64,000 bases of DNA. Origin: Streptomyces sp. NBC_00483. GTDB lineage: Bacteria > Actinomycetota > Actinomycetes > Streptomycetales > Streptomycetaceae. Shown here one piece after another: positions 7,678-16,916 of the stretch. The stretch is from contig NZ_CP107880.1 of NCBI RefSeq assembly GCF_036013745.1, positions 62,001-126,000 of the forward strand, in the 5' to 3' direction. Within the stretch, counting starts at the first letter, position 1. Each line of letters opens with the position of its first letter. The notes below the pieces were generated by a model. That model was not told the origin of the DNA. It saw only the letters and a program-made list of their open reading frames with translations, and searched no databases. The position numbers and the translations under genes were made by a program.

Positions 7678-9396
7678 TCAGGCTCCCGTCGTCGCCCCCA
7701 CGGCCTCGCGGCGCACGACGTCGACCAGGGAACGGTCGGTGATCTTGAGGGCGGGTGAGACGGCGAGGGTCAGGGTCGACACGCTCATGAACGGGTTGAG
7801 GTGGCGCCAGCCCCAGCTCTCCAGTGCCGCCCGCACCGCGGCCGCCTGGTCGGCGACGTCCCCGGCCGGGCGGGCGGACAGCACGCCGCCCACGGGCAGC
7901 GGCATCCGCGCCGCGATCGACTCGCCCTCGGGTCCGCCGACCACGGCGACGCCTCCCCCGTCCGCGACGACGGTCGCCGCGGCAGCGGCCATGGCGGCGC
8001 GGGAGGTCCCGATGGTCAGGAGGTTGTGACTGTCGTGGGCGTACGTCGACGCCACGGCGCCGTCGGAAAGTTCGCGGCCGAGGAGGGGTGCGAAGACCGC
8101 GCCCTCGCGTCCGTAGCGGTTGCGCACGCGGACGAGGGTGGTGCGGCCCTCCCACTGCACCTCACCACCGTGGACCGGGAGTCGGATCTCCGCCGCCTCG
8201 GTGTAGGTGTCCCGCTCGTTGACCCGCATGGCGCGGAAGGTGTGCACACCGTCGGGCAGGTCGACGGTCCAGCGGAACGTGTCCGCGCCCTGCGGTTCGA
8301 CGTCGACGCGGCTGCCGAGCGGCGCGACGGCCGGAGCCTGCGCGCCCGCCTCCGAGCGCGCGGGCGCGCCGTCCCGGCCCACCACCCGGCCGCCGGACAG
8401 CACCAACGCCGGGTCGAACGAGGCAAGTTCACCGCGCAGCAGCACCAGATCGGCGCGCTTGCCCGGCGAGACGACGCCGCGGTCGTGGAGGCGGAGGCGC
8501 TGGGCCGGCGTCCACGTCAGGGCCTTCAGGACGACGTGCGCGGGGAATCCGGCGGCCACGGCGACCCGCGCGATGTGGTCGAGGTGTCCCTTGTCGACGA
8601 TGTGGTCGGCGGCGAGGTCGTCCGTCACCAGGCACAGCGGCGGGAGCTGCGGCAGCGCGAGGAGGGCCTCGGCCACCTCCTCGCTGAGGCACTTCTCCTG
8701 GAGCATCATCGTCATGCCGAGGCGCGCCTTCTCCAGGACCACCTCGGTGCGGTTCTTGGTGTGGTCGGAGTCCACGCCGGTGGCCAGGTAGGCGCTGAGC
8801 TCGGCACCGGTCAGGTTCGGGCAGTGGCCGTCGAGGACGACGTCCTGCGCGCGGGCGGCGGCGGTGATCTCGTGCATGCGCCGGTCGCCCGCGACCACGG
8901 CCCGGTAGTCCATGACCTCGCCGAGCGCGATCACTCCGGGCCAGCGCAGCATCTCCGCGATGTCGTCCGCGGACAGCGCGGCGCCGGCGTGCTCCAGGCC
9001 CTCCAGGGCGGGCACGCACGACGGGACGCCCCACAGCTGGGTCTGGGCGGTCTCCCGGCCGGCGTCGATCATCCAGCGCATGGCGTCGCGCCCGGCGACG
9101 TTGACGATCTCGTGCGGGTCGGCGAGCACGGTCGTCGTGCCGCGCGCGAGCGTCACCGCGGCGAACTCCTGCGGCGTCAGGAACGCGCTCTCGATGTGCA
9201 TGTGCGCGTCGACGAAGCCGGGGACGACCAGCATGCCCCTCGCGTCGATCTCCTCGCGGGCGTCGGCCGGGGTGCCCGGGGGCAGCACCGCGCTGATCGT
9301 CTCGCCTCGCACGAGGACGTCCGCGGCGAACTCCTCGCCGGTGAAGGTGGACACCACGCGCCCGCCGCTGATCCGGAGGTCGTGCTGCTCACTCAT
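7678..9396 (-). CDS. ade: Adenine deaminase
   Basis: A 572-residue amidohydrolase-superfamily enzyme converting adenine to hypoxanthine and ammonia. FVDAHMHIES (61-70) carries the metal-binding His65 and His67. LADPHEIVNVAG and DGHCPNL are hallmark adenine deaminase segments, and YAHDSHNLLTIG near the C-terminus is diagnostic for the Ade family. The length matches bacterial Ade. ATG 9396 was chosen because AAGGAG sits 11 bases upstream; the frame stays open beyond it only through G+C bias. It lies 47 bases after the AzgA-type permease on the same strand, so adenine uptake and deamination probably form one operon controlled by the divergent LacI regulator. Confidence 0.92.
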   Translation of the reverse strand: MSEQHDLRISGGRVVSTFTGEEFAADVLVRGETISAVLPPGTPADAREEIDARGMLVVPGFVDAHMHIESAFLTPQEFAAVTLARGTTTVLADPHEIVNVAGRDAMRWMIDAGRETAQTQLWGVPSCVPALEGLEHAGAALSADDIAEMLRWPGVIALGEVMDYRAVVAGDRRMHEITAAARAQDVVLDGHCPNLTGAELSAYLATGVDSDHTKNRTEVVLEKARLGMTMMLQEKCLSEEVAEALLALPQLPPLCLVTDDLAADHIVDKGHLDHIARVAVAAGFPAHVVLKALTWTPAQRLRLHDRGVVSPGKRADLVLLRGELASFDPALVLSGGRVVGRDGAPARSEAGAQAPAVAPLGSRVDVEPQGADTFRWTVDLPDGVHTFRAMRVNERDTYTEAAEIRLPVHGGEVQWEGRTTLVRVRNRYGREGAVFAPLLGRELSDGAVASTYAHDSHNLLTIGTSRAAMAAAAATVVADGGGVAVVGGPEGESIAARMPLPVGGVLSARPAGDVADQAAAVRAALESWGWRHLNPFMSVSTLTLAVSPALKITDRSLVDVVRREAVGATTGA

Positions 9397-9443
9397 GGGG
9401 TCGTGCTCCTTCAGAAGGGTGTCGTCACAGGGGCGGGGCGCCG

Positions 9444-10805
9444 TCACGGGACGAGTGTGTAGAAGTAGTAGCCCAGCGGGACCATGACGATCCACAGCGG
9501 CCAGGGCACTTCGCGGACCCGGCCGCTGACGGTCTTGACCAGGACGTGGGCCGCGAGCCCGACCGCGATGCCGGTGCCGAAGTTGCCGAAGAACAGCGTG
9601 GTCGCGACGGTGAGGGCCGCCGGGATCGCGTTGGTCGGGTCCTTGAAGTCGACGTTCTTGAGGGCACCGAGCATGTTCAGGCCGATATAGATCAGCACGG
9701 GCGCGGTGGCCGCCGAGGGGATCAGCGTCGCGAACGGCGTGACGAGCAGCAGCAGTCCGAAGCCGCAGGCCGCCCACACGGAGGCGAGGCCGGTCTTGCC
9801 GCCCGCGTCGGCCGCGGCCGACGACTCCAGGTAGGCCGTCATCGACGGGGCGCCGACGGCCGAACCGCCCATCACGGAGACCGAGTCGACGAGGAAGGGG
9901 CGGCGGGAGCCGGGGATGTTGCCGTCCTTGTCGAGCAGCCCGGCGCGCCCCGAGACGGCGAGGAGGGTGCCGGTCATGGAGAAGAACTCGGACACAAAGA
10001 AGGCGAAGATGTACGGGAAGTACTCCGGCTTGAGCGCCCCGAGGATGTCGATGTGGAAGAGCAGTGGCCCGGGCGAGGCGGGGGCGGCGAAGAGGCTGTC
10101 GGGGACGTCCGTGACCCCGAGGGGGATGCCGACGACCGTGACGGCCGCGATGGTGATGAGGAACGCGCCGGGCACCTTGCGCGCGGCGAGCGCGGTGAGC
10201 AGCAGCAGGCCGCCCAGCGCGAGCAGCCCGGCGGGCTTCGACAGGTCGCCGACGGCGAGGGCGGCCTTGTCGGCGTTGCCGACGACGAGGTCGGCGTCGC
10301 GGAAGCCGATGAGGGCGATGTAGAGGCCGAGACCGCCGCTGATGGCGTACTTGAGGTTCATCGGCATCAGGCGCGTGACGAGGTCACGGATGCCGAGCAG
10401 GGTCAGCACCAGGAAAGCGACGCCGGACCAGAACACCATGCCGAGCGCCGTGTCCCACGGGACGTGGTCCTGGCCGACGATGGTGAAGGCGATCAGCGCC
10501 ACCCCGCCGAGGCCCGGCGCGACGACGAACGGCAGGTTGGCGATGAGGCCCATGGCCAGGGTCGCCAGCGCGATGGCGATGATGACGGCGGTGGTCGCGG
10601 CGCCGTGCGGCACGCCCGCGCCCGCCAGTTGGCCGGGAACCACGACGACGGCGTAGGCGGCGGCCATGAACATCGAGGCGCCGGCGACGAGTTCCGTGCG
10701 CGGGGTGCTCCCGCGACCGCGGACGCGGAAGAGCCGCTCGACGAGCGACGCGGACTCGGGGGCGGTGTCGGCCTGCTCGCCGGACGGCGGAGCGGTGGTG
10801 GACAT
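9444..10805 (-). CDS. NCS2/AzgA-family purine (adenine/hypoxanthine/guanine) permease
   Basis: A 453-residue polytopic transporter with about 12 membrane spans. Family signatures include TELVAGASMFMAAAYAVVV near the N-terminus, MPMNLKYAISGGLGLYIALIGF in the middle, FFSMTGTLLAVSGRAGLLDKDGN and STTSYLESSAG-like SMTAYLESSAAADAGGKTG. It is a proton-driven purine importer. The start at 10805 (MSTTAPPSGEQ) was chosen because the longer open frame runs into the LacI gene. It is the first gene of a two-gene purine operon with adenine deaminase, divergent from LacI across the 42-bp palindrome. Confidence 0.88.
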   Translation of the reverse strand: MSTTAPPSGEQADTAPESASLVERLFRVRGRGSTPRTELVAGASMFMAAAYAVVVVPGQLAGAGVPHGAATTAVIIAIALATLAMGLIANLPFVVAPGLGGVALIAFTIVGQDHVPWDTALGMVFWSGVAFLVLTLLGIRDLVTRLMPMNLKYAISGGLGLYIALIGFRDADLVVGNADKAALAVGDLSKPAGLLALGGLLLLTALAARKVPGAFLITIAAVTVVGIPLGVTDVPDSLFAAPASPGPLLFHIDILGALKPEYFPYIFAFFVSEFFSMTGTLLAVSGRAGLLDKDGNIPGSRRPFLVDSVSVMGGSAVGAPSMTAYLESSAAADAGGKTGLASVWAACGFGLLLLVTPFATLIPSAATAPVLIYIGLNMLGALKNVDFKDPTNAIPAALTVATTLFFGNFGTGIAVGLAAHVLVKTVSGRVREVPWPLWIVMVPLGYYFYTLVP

Positions 10806-10902
10806 GGGGACCTCGGCGGGATGAGGGGTGGGCAGGGCGGTCTGCGGCGACGTCGGCGCGAGGAGTGCGCGGGGCGTGCGGGCACCCGGCTGGGTACGGT
10901 CT

Positions 10903-10944
10903 CTGCAACCGGTCTCTGCAACCGGTTGCAGAGACCGGTTGCAG
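10903..10944. promoter_or_regulatory. Perfect 42-bp palindrome, composite LacI-type operator
   Basis: Positions 10903-10944 are exactly self-complementary, with two 21-base arms meeting between 10923 and 10924. The centre is CTGCAACCGGTTGCAG (10916-10931), a typical LacI-family operator. Half-sites CTGCAACC (10903-10910) and GGTTGCAG (10937-10944) repeat at both ends. The element sits between the divergent permease (start 10805) and LacI (start 11059) genes. It is therefore placed to repress both. TATCAT (10946-10951) directly beside it could be a -10 element for LacI. Confidence 0.85.
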
Positions 10945-11058
10945 GTATCATGACACGGCATAAAGGGAAAGTGAACAGCGGCCCGGAGAGAACCTCGTGA
11001 CACCGGGCCGGACACCTCGGTCGGGGCTACCGGTCGGGACGGCGAGCAGGGGGCAGCA

Positions 11059-12036
11059 GTGGCGACGCTCATGGACGTGGCGCACGCGGCGGGGGTGTCG
11101 AAGGCCACCGCCTCGCGGGCGTTGCAACGCCCCGACATGGTCGCGGAGGGGACGCGGCTGCGGGTGCGGGAGGCCGCGGACCGGCTCGGCTTCCAGCCCA
11201 ACGCCGCGGCCCGCGCCCTGACCACCGGCCGCACGGGACTGATCGGCCTCATCGTGCCGACGCTCTCCAACCCCTTCTTCGCTCCCCTGGTCATCGGCGC
11301 GCAGCAGGCGGCGGAGGACACCGAGAGCCATCTGCTCATCGCGGTGTCCGAGTACGACGCGGAGCGCGAGGCCGCGCTCGCCGACCGGCTGTCCGAGCAG
11401 GCCGACGGGCTGATCATGGTGACTCCGGTGGGCACGGACGCGGCGCTGCGCGAGCGGTTCAAGCGCAGGCCGCTGGTGCTCGTCGACCGTCAGGTGGGGC
11501 GGCTGCCCGCCGTCGTCGCCGACACCGCGGCGGGCCTGGCCGAACTCCTCGGCCATCTGCTGGACCTCGGCCACCGCGAGATCGCCTACGTGTCCGGGCC
11601 CGCGGGCTCCTGGGCGGACGAGCAGCGGCGCGCGGCGCTCACCGCGCAGGCTTCAGAGGCGGGCGCCCGCGTGCATGTGCTGGGCCCGCTGCCGCCCACG
11701 TTCGACGCGGGCATCGAGGCCTCGCGCGCTCTGCCCGGAGCGGCCACGGCCGTTCTCGCGTACAACAGCTATCTCGCGCTGGGCCTGCTGCACGGGCTCG
11801 GCACGACAGGGCGGCGCGTCCCCGAGGACATCAGCCTGGCGGCGGCCGACGACCTGAGCACGCTCGGGGCGACGACTCCGCCGGTGACCGCGCTGGACGT
11901 GCCGTTGCGGGAGGTCGGCACGCTCGCCGTCACCCGCCTCCACGAACTGATCGGCGGGCAGCGGCGCACGGTGACGTCCCGGGTGCCCGCGTCGCCGGTG
12001 CTCCGCGCGTCGACGGCGGCGCCGCGGGTGTCCTGA
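11059..12036 (+). CDS. LacI-family transcriptional regulator of the purine operon
   Basis: A 325-residue repressor. The N-terminal HTH (3-22, LMDVAHAAGVSKATASRAL) and hinge helix lead into a periplasmic-binding-protein-like ligand domain (about 60-325), with GLIVPTLSNPFFAPLV and VLVDRQVG strands. GTG 11059 follows AGGGGG with 5 bases between. It is divergent from the purine permease-adenine deaminase operon and next to the 42-bp operator, so negative autoregulation and control by a purine or related ligand are likely. The last codons and stop lie inside a 25-bp tandem repeat. Confidence 0.9.
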   Translation: MATLMDVAHAAGVSKATASRALQRPDMVAEGTRLRVREAADRLGFQPNAAARALTTGRTGLIGLIVPTLSNPFFAPLVIGAQQAAEDTESHLLIAVSEYDAEREAALADRLSEQADGLIMVTPVGTDAALRERFKRRPLVLVDRQVGRLPAVVADTAAGLAELLGHLLDLGHREIAYVSGPAGSWADEQRRAALTAQASEAGARVHVLGPLPPTFDAGIEASRALPGAATAVLAYNSYLALGLLHGLGTTGRRVPEDISLAAADDLSTLGATTPPVTALDVPLREVGTLAVTRLHELIGGQRRTVTSRVPASPVLRASTAAPRVS

Positions 12037-12110
12037 GGGGCGCTGCCGCGGGTGCCCTGAGAGGGCGTCGCCGCGGGTGTCCTGAGAGGTCGGCGCCGCA
12101 GGGTCCTGAA
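12021..12110. repeat. Four-copy 24-25 bp tandem repeat over the lacI-type stop codon
   Basis: GCCGCGGGTGTCCTGAG occurs at 12021-12037 and 12070-12086. Variants are at 12045-12061 (T to C) and 12095-12110 (degenerate). The period is 24 to 25 bases. The first copy contains the end of the LacI reading frame, including its TGA. The repeats fill most of the gap to the convergent MOSC gene. Confidence 0.8.
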
Positions 12111-12132
12111 GGCGCGGCGTCAGCGAGCCGGC

Positions 12133-12945
12133 TCAGTGGCTCAGCGCCGCCGGGGCCGCCGCCAGCTCCAGTGTGTCGCCGACCGCGATCCGGCCCGGTG
12201 TCACCACGTCCGCGTACACACCGAACAACACGCCCCGGCCCAAGGTGCTCTGGCCGAGCCCCCGGTAGCCCTTGATCAGGGACAGTGCCCGCACTCCCCC
12301 GGAGCCGTCGACCGGGTCGCGGTTCACCGCGCCGCACCGCTTCACCGGGCCCTCGACGCGCAGCTCCGCCCCGCCGACGCGCACCGTCCGCCCCTCCCAG
12401 GTGTCCTCGGCGTGGGGTTCGCCGCCGGAGAAGCCGAGCGTCATGCGGAAGCGCCGTTTGTCGACAGCGTCGAGGTCGGACCTGCGGGTCAGTTCGTCCA
12501 CGGAGGCGTCGCCGAGGAGCGTGACGGGCCGCAGGTCCACTCCGCCGTTGTCGGCGTCGGGGTGCACCAGCCGCACCGGCTGTCCCACACGGTCCGAGAA
12601 GAGCTCGGCCCACGGCCCCTCGACCACACGTCCGGGCACCGTGTGATGCCGGAAGAAGTCGACCTCCAGGGCGTCACCGAGGCGCACCTCGCCGGTGACC
12701 GCCGTGCCGTCCGGGCAGGTCACGGTCAGGACGCCGGACTCCGCCGCGTAGTGGGCGGTGTATTCGGCCCAGGCTCCCGTGCGGGTCATGGACAGCAGGT
12801 TGCCCTCGGCGTCCACCATGAGAAAGGACCGGTCGCCCGCGACCCCCGTTCTCGTCAGCTCGACCTCGTCGCGCCGCACGACCCCAAGTCCCTTGATGGC
12901 GGTGGTCGTCAGCGAAGTGACCTGGAGTGCTGGAACGGGTGTCAT
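12133..12945 (-). CDS. MOSC-domain protein
   Basis: A 270-residue protein with an N-terminal MOSC beta-barrel domain (1-120, with IKGLGVVRRDEVELTRTGVAGDRSFLMVD) and a C-terminal MOSC domain. The conserved cysteine in GPVKRCGAVNRDP (Cys204) is the residue that binds molybdenum cofactor sulfur in this family. Relatives are the YcbX and mARC-type reductases that reduce N-hydroxylated compounds. The start ATG 12945 is 15 bases after the stop of the substrate-binding protein, with GGGGAG overlapping that gene's end. It is probably the last gene of the ROK-ABC operon; a link to the imported substrate is inference. Confidence 0.85.
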   Translation of the reverse strand: MTPVPALQVTSLTTTAIKGLGVVRRDEVELTRTGVAGDRSFLMVDAEGNLLSMTRTGAWAEYTAHYAAESGVLTVTCPDGTAVTGEVRLGDALEVDFFRHHTVPGRVVEGPWAELFSDRVGQPVRLVHPDADNGGVDLRPVTLLGDASVDELTRRSDLDAVDKRRFRMTLGFSGGEPHAEDTWEGRTVRVGGAELRVEGPVKRCGAVNRDPVDGSGGVRALSLIKGYRGLGQSTLGRGVLFGVYADVVTPGRIAVGDTLELAAAPAALSH

Positions 12946-12959
12946 GCGTCGGTGCTCCC

Positions 12960-13946
12960 CTACTTGGCGTACGTCTCCGAGTACAGATCGGCCACGTAAT
13001 ACTTCCCCGGGTCGGTGTTGTCGTCCAGTTGCTTGTTGCGGACGAAGAAGTCGCCGAGATCCTTCAGCCAGGTGTCCACCTCACCGCTCTTGGTCTTGGC
13101 GACCAGGTCCTTCGTGGAGAGCGTTTCCACGTGGGAGGCGTCGGCCTTGGCCTGGGCCTTGGTGACCTGGAGCATCTTGGCGGTGAGCTTGATGGTCTCC
13201 TCGGGGTGTTCCTGGCGCCAGTCGTTGGCCTGCTGGAGCACCTTGATGACCTTCTTGTTCTTGGCCTCCGGCACCTTGTTGCCGGCGACGAACGCCGTGG
13301 GGAAGGAGTCCTTGGTGTCCTTGGTGCTCGCTATCTCGTGCAGGCCAGGGACCTTCTTCCTGATGGTGTCGATGGCGGGGTAGAAGAAGCCGGCGCCGTC
13401 GATCTTTCCGGAGGAGAAGGCGGAGACGATGGTGGACGGGTCCATGTTGACCTTGGTGATGTCCTTCGTGGTCATCCCGGCCTTCGCCAGCGCGATGTTG
13501 AGGATCATGTCCCCGGAGGTGCCTTCGGGCACGCCGACCCGCTTGCCCTTGAGGTCCTTCATGGACTTCATGCCGGGCTGGCCGATGACACGGTCCGCGT
13601 AGGTGAGGGTGTCGATGGCGATGACCTTGGACTTGCCCGACGCGGGCAGCCACATGGCACCGGGACCGATGTAGCCGTAGTCGAGGCTGTCGGCGCTGAG
13701 CGCCTGGATCTGCACCGGACCGTTGTTGAACGCCCTCACCTTCGCGGTGAGGTCCGCCTTCTTCCACAGGCCCTGCTTCTCGGCGATCGCGAGCAGGCTG
13801 GCGCCGTTGTAGTCGGCGATGTAGCCGAAGCGGACCGTGTTGTCGTCTCCAGAGCCGCTGCCCGAGCAGGCGGTGACGGAGAGCGAGAGCATCAGGGCGG
13901 CGGGGAGCGCCGTGAGCGTGGTGCGCCTGATCCTGCTTCTGGGCAT
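12960..13946 (-). CDS. ABC transporter substrate-binding lipoprotein (SsuA/TauA/NMT1-like)
   Basis: A 328-residue extracellular lipoprotein. A basic N-terminus and hydrophobic stretch end in the lipobox LSVTAC (Cys27), followed by an SGSGSGD linker. The mature part begins RFGYIADYNGASLLAIAEKQGLWKK, characteristic of NitT/TauT-type binding proteins for sulfonates, nitrate, bicarbonate or thiamine precursors. It would deliver its ligand to the adjacent permease and ATPase. It lies 63 bases downstream of the ATPase gene on the same strand. The ligand cannot be read from the sequence. Confidence 0.9.
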   Translation of the reverse strand: MPRSRIRRTTLTALPAALMLSLSVTACSGSGSGDDNTVRFGYIADYNGASLLAIAEKQGLWKKADLTAKVRAFNNGPVQIQALSADSLDYGYIGPGAMWLPASGKSKVIAIDTLTYADRVIGQPGMKSMKDLKGKRVGVPEGTSGDMILNIALAKAGMTTKDITKVNMDPSTIVSAFSSGKIDGAGFFYPAIDTIRKKVPGLHEIASTKDTKDSFPTAFVAGNKVPEAKNKKVIKVLQQANDWRQEHPEETIKLTAKMLQVTKAQAKADASHVETLSTKDLVAKTKSGEVDTWLKDLGDFFVRNKQLDDNTDPGKYYVADLYSETYAK

Positions 13947-14009
13947 GCTGGAAGTCCTCTCGGGTGGTGCACGTCATCTACGGGGCGGGAGAGCGCGGGT
14001 GATGGTGTG

Positions 14010-14849
14010 TCAGGAGGCGCCGGCCGGTGCGTCCTGGTGGTAGACCGAGGTCCACACCTCGTTGCGGATGCGCCGGAACTCGGGCGACAGCCGGATCTGT
14101 TCGGTGCGCGGGTAGGGCAGGTCGACCTCGACGACGCGGTGGATGCGGCCGGGCCTCGCGGCCATCACCACGACGCGGCTGGCGAGGTAGACCGCCTCGT
14201 CCACGTCGTGGGTGATGAACAGGACGGTGCGCTTCTCCTGGCTCCAGGTCGCGAGGAGCTGGTCCTGCAGCTGCACCCGGGTCAGGGCGTCGAGAGCGCC
14301 GAACGGCTCGTCCATCAGCAGGACTTGAGGGTCCACCGCGTAGGCGCGGGCGATGGCGCAGCGCTGCTTCATTCCGCCGGACAGCGTCTTGGGCAGGGCG
14401 TCGGCGAACTCGTCGAGTCCTACGAGGGCGATGGCCGCCGCGGCGCGGCGGCGGCGCTCCGCTGTGGGCACGGAGGCCAACTTCAGCCCGAACTCGACGT
14501 TCTGGCGGACCGTCAGCCACGGGAACAGTGCGTACTGCTGGAAGATCACGCCCCGGTCGGGTCCCGGTCCCGACACGGGCGTGCCGTCGACCAGGACGGC
14601 GCCCGAGTCGGGTTCCTGGAGTCCGGCGGCCATGCTCATCAGGGTGGACTTTCCGCATCCTGAAGGGCCGACGACCGTGACGAACTCCTGGTCGGCGATG
14701 TCCAGATCGATCCCGTCCAGCGCGGTGAAGGTGGTCCCCTTGAGCGGGAAGGTCTTCACCACGTCCCGAAAACTGATCTTGCTGTCCATCGTTCCTTCGT
14801 GCGCCGCCCTGCCGTGCATCGTTCCGTCGTGCACTGCCTTGCCGTTCAT
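14010..14849 (-). CDS. ABC transporter ATP-binding protein (SsuB/TauB-like)
   Basis: A 279-residue ATPase energising the importer. Walker [10 protein letters not shown] is at 61-69, the Q-loop is in [13 protein letters not shown], the signature is TLSGGMKQR, Walker B is [12 protein letters not shown], and the switch histidine is in FITHDVDEA. The permease stop overlaps the ATG at 14849 (ATGA), supporting coupled translation. Oddly, the first 20 residues are a tandem duplication: ATG codons at 14849, 14819 and 14789 are spaced 30 bases apart. The third ATG has GAAGGA before it and a normal family N-terminus ([10 protein letters not shown]), so it may be the ancestral start. Confidence 0.88.
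   Translation of the reverse strand: MNGKAVHDGTMHGRAAHEGTMDSKISFRDVVKTFPLKGTTFTALDGIDLDIADQEFVTVVGPSGCGKSTLMSMAAGLQEPDSGAVLVDGTPVSGPGPDRGVIFQQYALFPWLTVRQNVEFGLKLASVPTAERRRRAAAAIALVGLDEFADALPKTLSGGMKQRCAIARAYAVDPQVLLMDEPFGALDALTRVQLQDQLLATWSQEKRTVLFITHDVDEAVYLASRVVVMAARPGRIHRVVEVDLPYPRTEQIRLSPEFRRIRNEVWTSVYHQDAPAGAS
14787..14849 (-). repeat. 30-bp tandem duplication of the ABC ATPase start region
   Basis: Two adjacent 30-base units (14820-14849 and 14790-14819) encode [10 protein letters not shown] and [10 protein letters not shown]. Each begins with ATG and ends with a purine-rich GACGGAACG or GAAGGAACG that precedes the next ATG. The result is three nested in-frame start sites at the junction with the permease stop codon. 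Confidence 0.85.
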
Positions 14850-15658
14850 CGACGCTCCTGCCAGCCGGTGAGCCGCCGTTCGGCCAGCAGCAGTAGCCGG
14901 TCCATGACGAGCCCGAGCACACCGATAGTGATCAGGGACACGAAGATCGTGTCCATTTCGAACCAGGTGGACGCCTTCTGCATCCGGTAGCCCAACCCCT
15001 CCTGCGCGCCGATGAGTTCGGCGGCGACCACGGTCGCCCAGGACGCGCCGAGACCGATGCGCATGCCGACGAGGATGAACGGGGTGGAGGCGGGGACGAC
15101 CACCTTGGCGAAGATGGTCCGGTCCGAGGCGCCGAGCACCCGGGCCGCGTTGATCAGTGTCTTGTCGACGTCGACGACCCCTTGGAAGGAGGAGACGACG
15201 CAGGCCATGAATGACGCCAGGAAGATCACGGCGATCTTCGGCACCTCTCCGATGCCGAGGAGCACCACGGCCAGCGGGATCAGCGCGAGCGGCGGGATGG
15301 TGCGGAAGAACTGGATGTACGGCTCGACCAGGGCGCGCACCGTCGGGTACCAGCCCATGAGGAAGCCGACCGGCACCGCCGCGAGCACGCCGAGGGCGTA
15401 GCCGGACAGGACCCGGCGCAGGCTGGCGAGGGTGTCGTCGGCCAGGGTGCCGTCGGAGATCATGGTGCCGGCCTTCTCGGCCACGGCCGCCGGTGTGGGC
15501 AGGTTCTCGACCCAGCCGAGGGCGGCCACGACGGCCCATACGGCGATTCCTGCCGCCACGGCCACGACGTTCAGGATCAGGGGTCGGCCGCGGCCGCGGT
15601 GCGGTTGCTGCCGCCGGGTCTCGGCGGTGGTCTTCTGAGCGGGGGTGATCACAGCCAT
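14846..15658 (-). CDS. ABC transporter permease (SsuC/TauC-like)
   Basis: A 270-residue inner-membrane permease with about six spans. A cytoplasmic N-terminus precedes the first helix (29-47). The binding-protein-dependent transport signature occurs around 175-205 ([35 protein letters not shown]). ATG 15658 follows GAGGAA. It starts 19 bases after the ROK regulator stop and shares an ATGA overlap with the ATPase gene, giving the operon order ROK, permease, ATPase, binding protein, MOSC. Confidence 0.92.
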   Translation of the reverse strand: MAVITPAQKTTAETRRQQPHRGRGRPLILNVVAVAAGIAVWAVVAALGWVENLPTPAAVAEKAGTMISDGTLADDTLASLRRVLSGYALGVLAAVPVGFLMGWYPTVRALVEPYIQFFRTIPPLALIPLAVVLLGIGEVPKIAVIFLASFMACVVSSFQGVVDVDKTLINAARVLGASDRTIFAKVVVPASTPFILVGMRIGLGASWATVVAAELIGAQEGLGYRMQKASTWFEMDTIFVSLITIGVLGLVMDRLLLLAERRLTGWQERR

Positions 15659-15677
15659 GGATTCCTCGCTGATGGCT

Positions 15678-16916
15678 TCACGCGTGCTCCTCGGAGACAG
15701 GCTGCGGGTACTGGGTGAGCAGGGGGGATTCGTGGAGGACGAGGGCGATGCCGCCGAGAGCGCTACCGGCCTCGCCGAGCGTCGCGCGGCGCAGGTCCAC
15801 GTGGTGCTGGGCCATCGGCATCAGGTGTCGGCGCAGGGCCCGTTCGACCGGGTCGAGGAGCGCGGGGCCCGCCTCGGCGAGTTCGCCGCCGACGACGATG
15901 ACGCCCGCGCCGACGACGTGACAGACCGCGGCCAGCACGCCGCCGACATCGCTGCCGACGTGCTCGAGGACCGCCAGGGCCGTCGGTTCGGAGGCGGCGA
16001 CCGCTTCGAGGAACCCGGCGAGATCCTCGGCCGGGCCACCGGATTCGCGGTAGCGGCTCAGTACGGCGTCGAGCGAGGCGCGGGTCTCCAGGCAGCCGGT
16101 GCCGCCGCACTCGCAGGTGCGGCCGCCCACCGGGTCCACGGTGATGTGTCCGAACTCGCCGGACAGGCCGTAGCGGCCGCGGTGCAGCGCGCCGCCCACG
16201 ACCAGGCCGCCGCCGACACCGTGCGAAAGGCGCAGGTAGAGCACGTCGCTGCTGTCGGCCGCCGCGCCCCAGACGGCTTCGGCGAGGGCGGCGAGCCGGG
16301 TGTTGTTGTCCAGCAGGACCGGCACACCGAACCGTTTGCGCAGCAGGTCGGGCAGGCCGTCGATGCCCTGGGCGTGGGCGTGTTCGCTGCCGGGGTCGGC
16401 GATCGGCCCGACGACACCGACCCCGATCGCGGTGAGTGCGTCGAGGTGCACGCCGGAGGACCGGCCCTGACCACCGGCCTCGCCCTCATCGGCATCGGGC
16501 GGGCCGGTGGCCAGGGCGTCGAGGAGCCGTTCCGCGTGCTCGACGCGTTCGGGCCAGGAGAGGTCCGGTGCGTGCGACTCGCTCGCCGAACCGACCACTT
16601 CATGGGCGAAGTTGACGGCCGCGACGTGTACGGCGCGGCGCGCGAAGTCGATGCCGACCGCCTCGCCCGCGGCCGGGTTGAGGCTGAGCTTCTCCACCGG
16701 GCGGCCGCGCTTGCGCGCCTCCACCTGCGGAGTGCTCGCGACCACGGCGCCACTGCCCACCAGGGCGGCGACGATGTCGTGGAGCGTGGTGCGGGAGAGC
16801 CCGCTGCGGATGCTCAACTCGGCGCGGCTCAGCGGGCCCTGCTTGCGCAGCAGCTCGAGGACGGACTGCTCGTGGCCGCGCCGGAGCCGCGTCAGCGGGC
16901 CGTCGTGTTCGTGCAT
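15678..16916 (-). CDS. ROK-family transcriptional regulator
   Basis: About 412 residues. An N-terminal MarR-like winged helix (about 15-75, [24 protein letters not shown]) is followed by a ROK sugar-kinase-like domain. That domain has [21 protein letters not shown], the zinc-binding [10 protein letters not shown] and a C-terminal GGELAEAGP segment. ATG 16916 (MHEHDGP) gives a normal family length; ATG 16928 (MLCGM) in frame is an alternative, and neither has a good ribosome site. ROK repressors usually answer to sugars, which is unusual beside an SsuABC/TauABC-type importer. It is the first gene of that operon. Confidence 0.85.
   Translation of the reverse strand: MHEHDGPLTRLRRGHEQSVLELLRKQGPLSRAELSIRSGLSRTTLHDIVAALVGSGAVVASTPQVEARKRGRPVEKLSLNPAAGEAVGIDFARRAVHVAAVNFAHEVVGSASESHAPDLSWPERVEHAERLLDALATGPPDADEGEAGGQGRSSGVHLDALTAIGVGVVGPIADPGSEHAHAQGIDGLPDLLRKRFGVPVLLDNNTRLAALAEAVWGAAADSSDVLYLRLSHGVGGGLVVGGALHRGRYGLSGEFGHITVDPVGGRTCECGGTGCLETRASLDAVLSRYRESGGPAEDLAGFLEAVAASEPTALAVLEHVGSDVGGVLAAVCHVVGAGVIVVGGELAEAGPALLDPVERALRRHLMPMAQHHVDLRRATLGEAGSALGGIALVLHESPLLTQYPQPVSEEHA

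Noticed and set aside
7678..9777. A 699-residue adenine deaminase with a long N-terminal extension
   Set aside because: The extra residues lie opposite the end of the permease gene and are Arg/Pro-rich, with a strong ribosome site at the normal start instead.
10806..11462. Upstream extension of the purine permease frame across the LacI gene
   Set aside because: It would run through the palindrome and opposite the LacI coding sequence; the permease N-terminus at 10805 matches the family.
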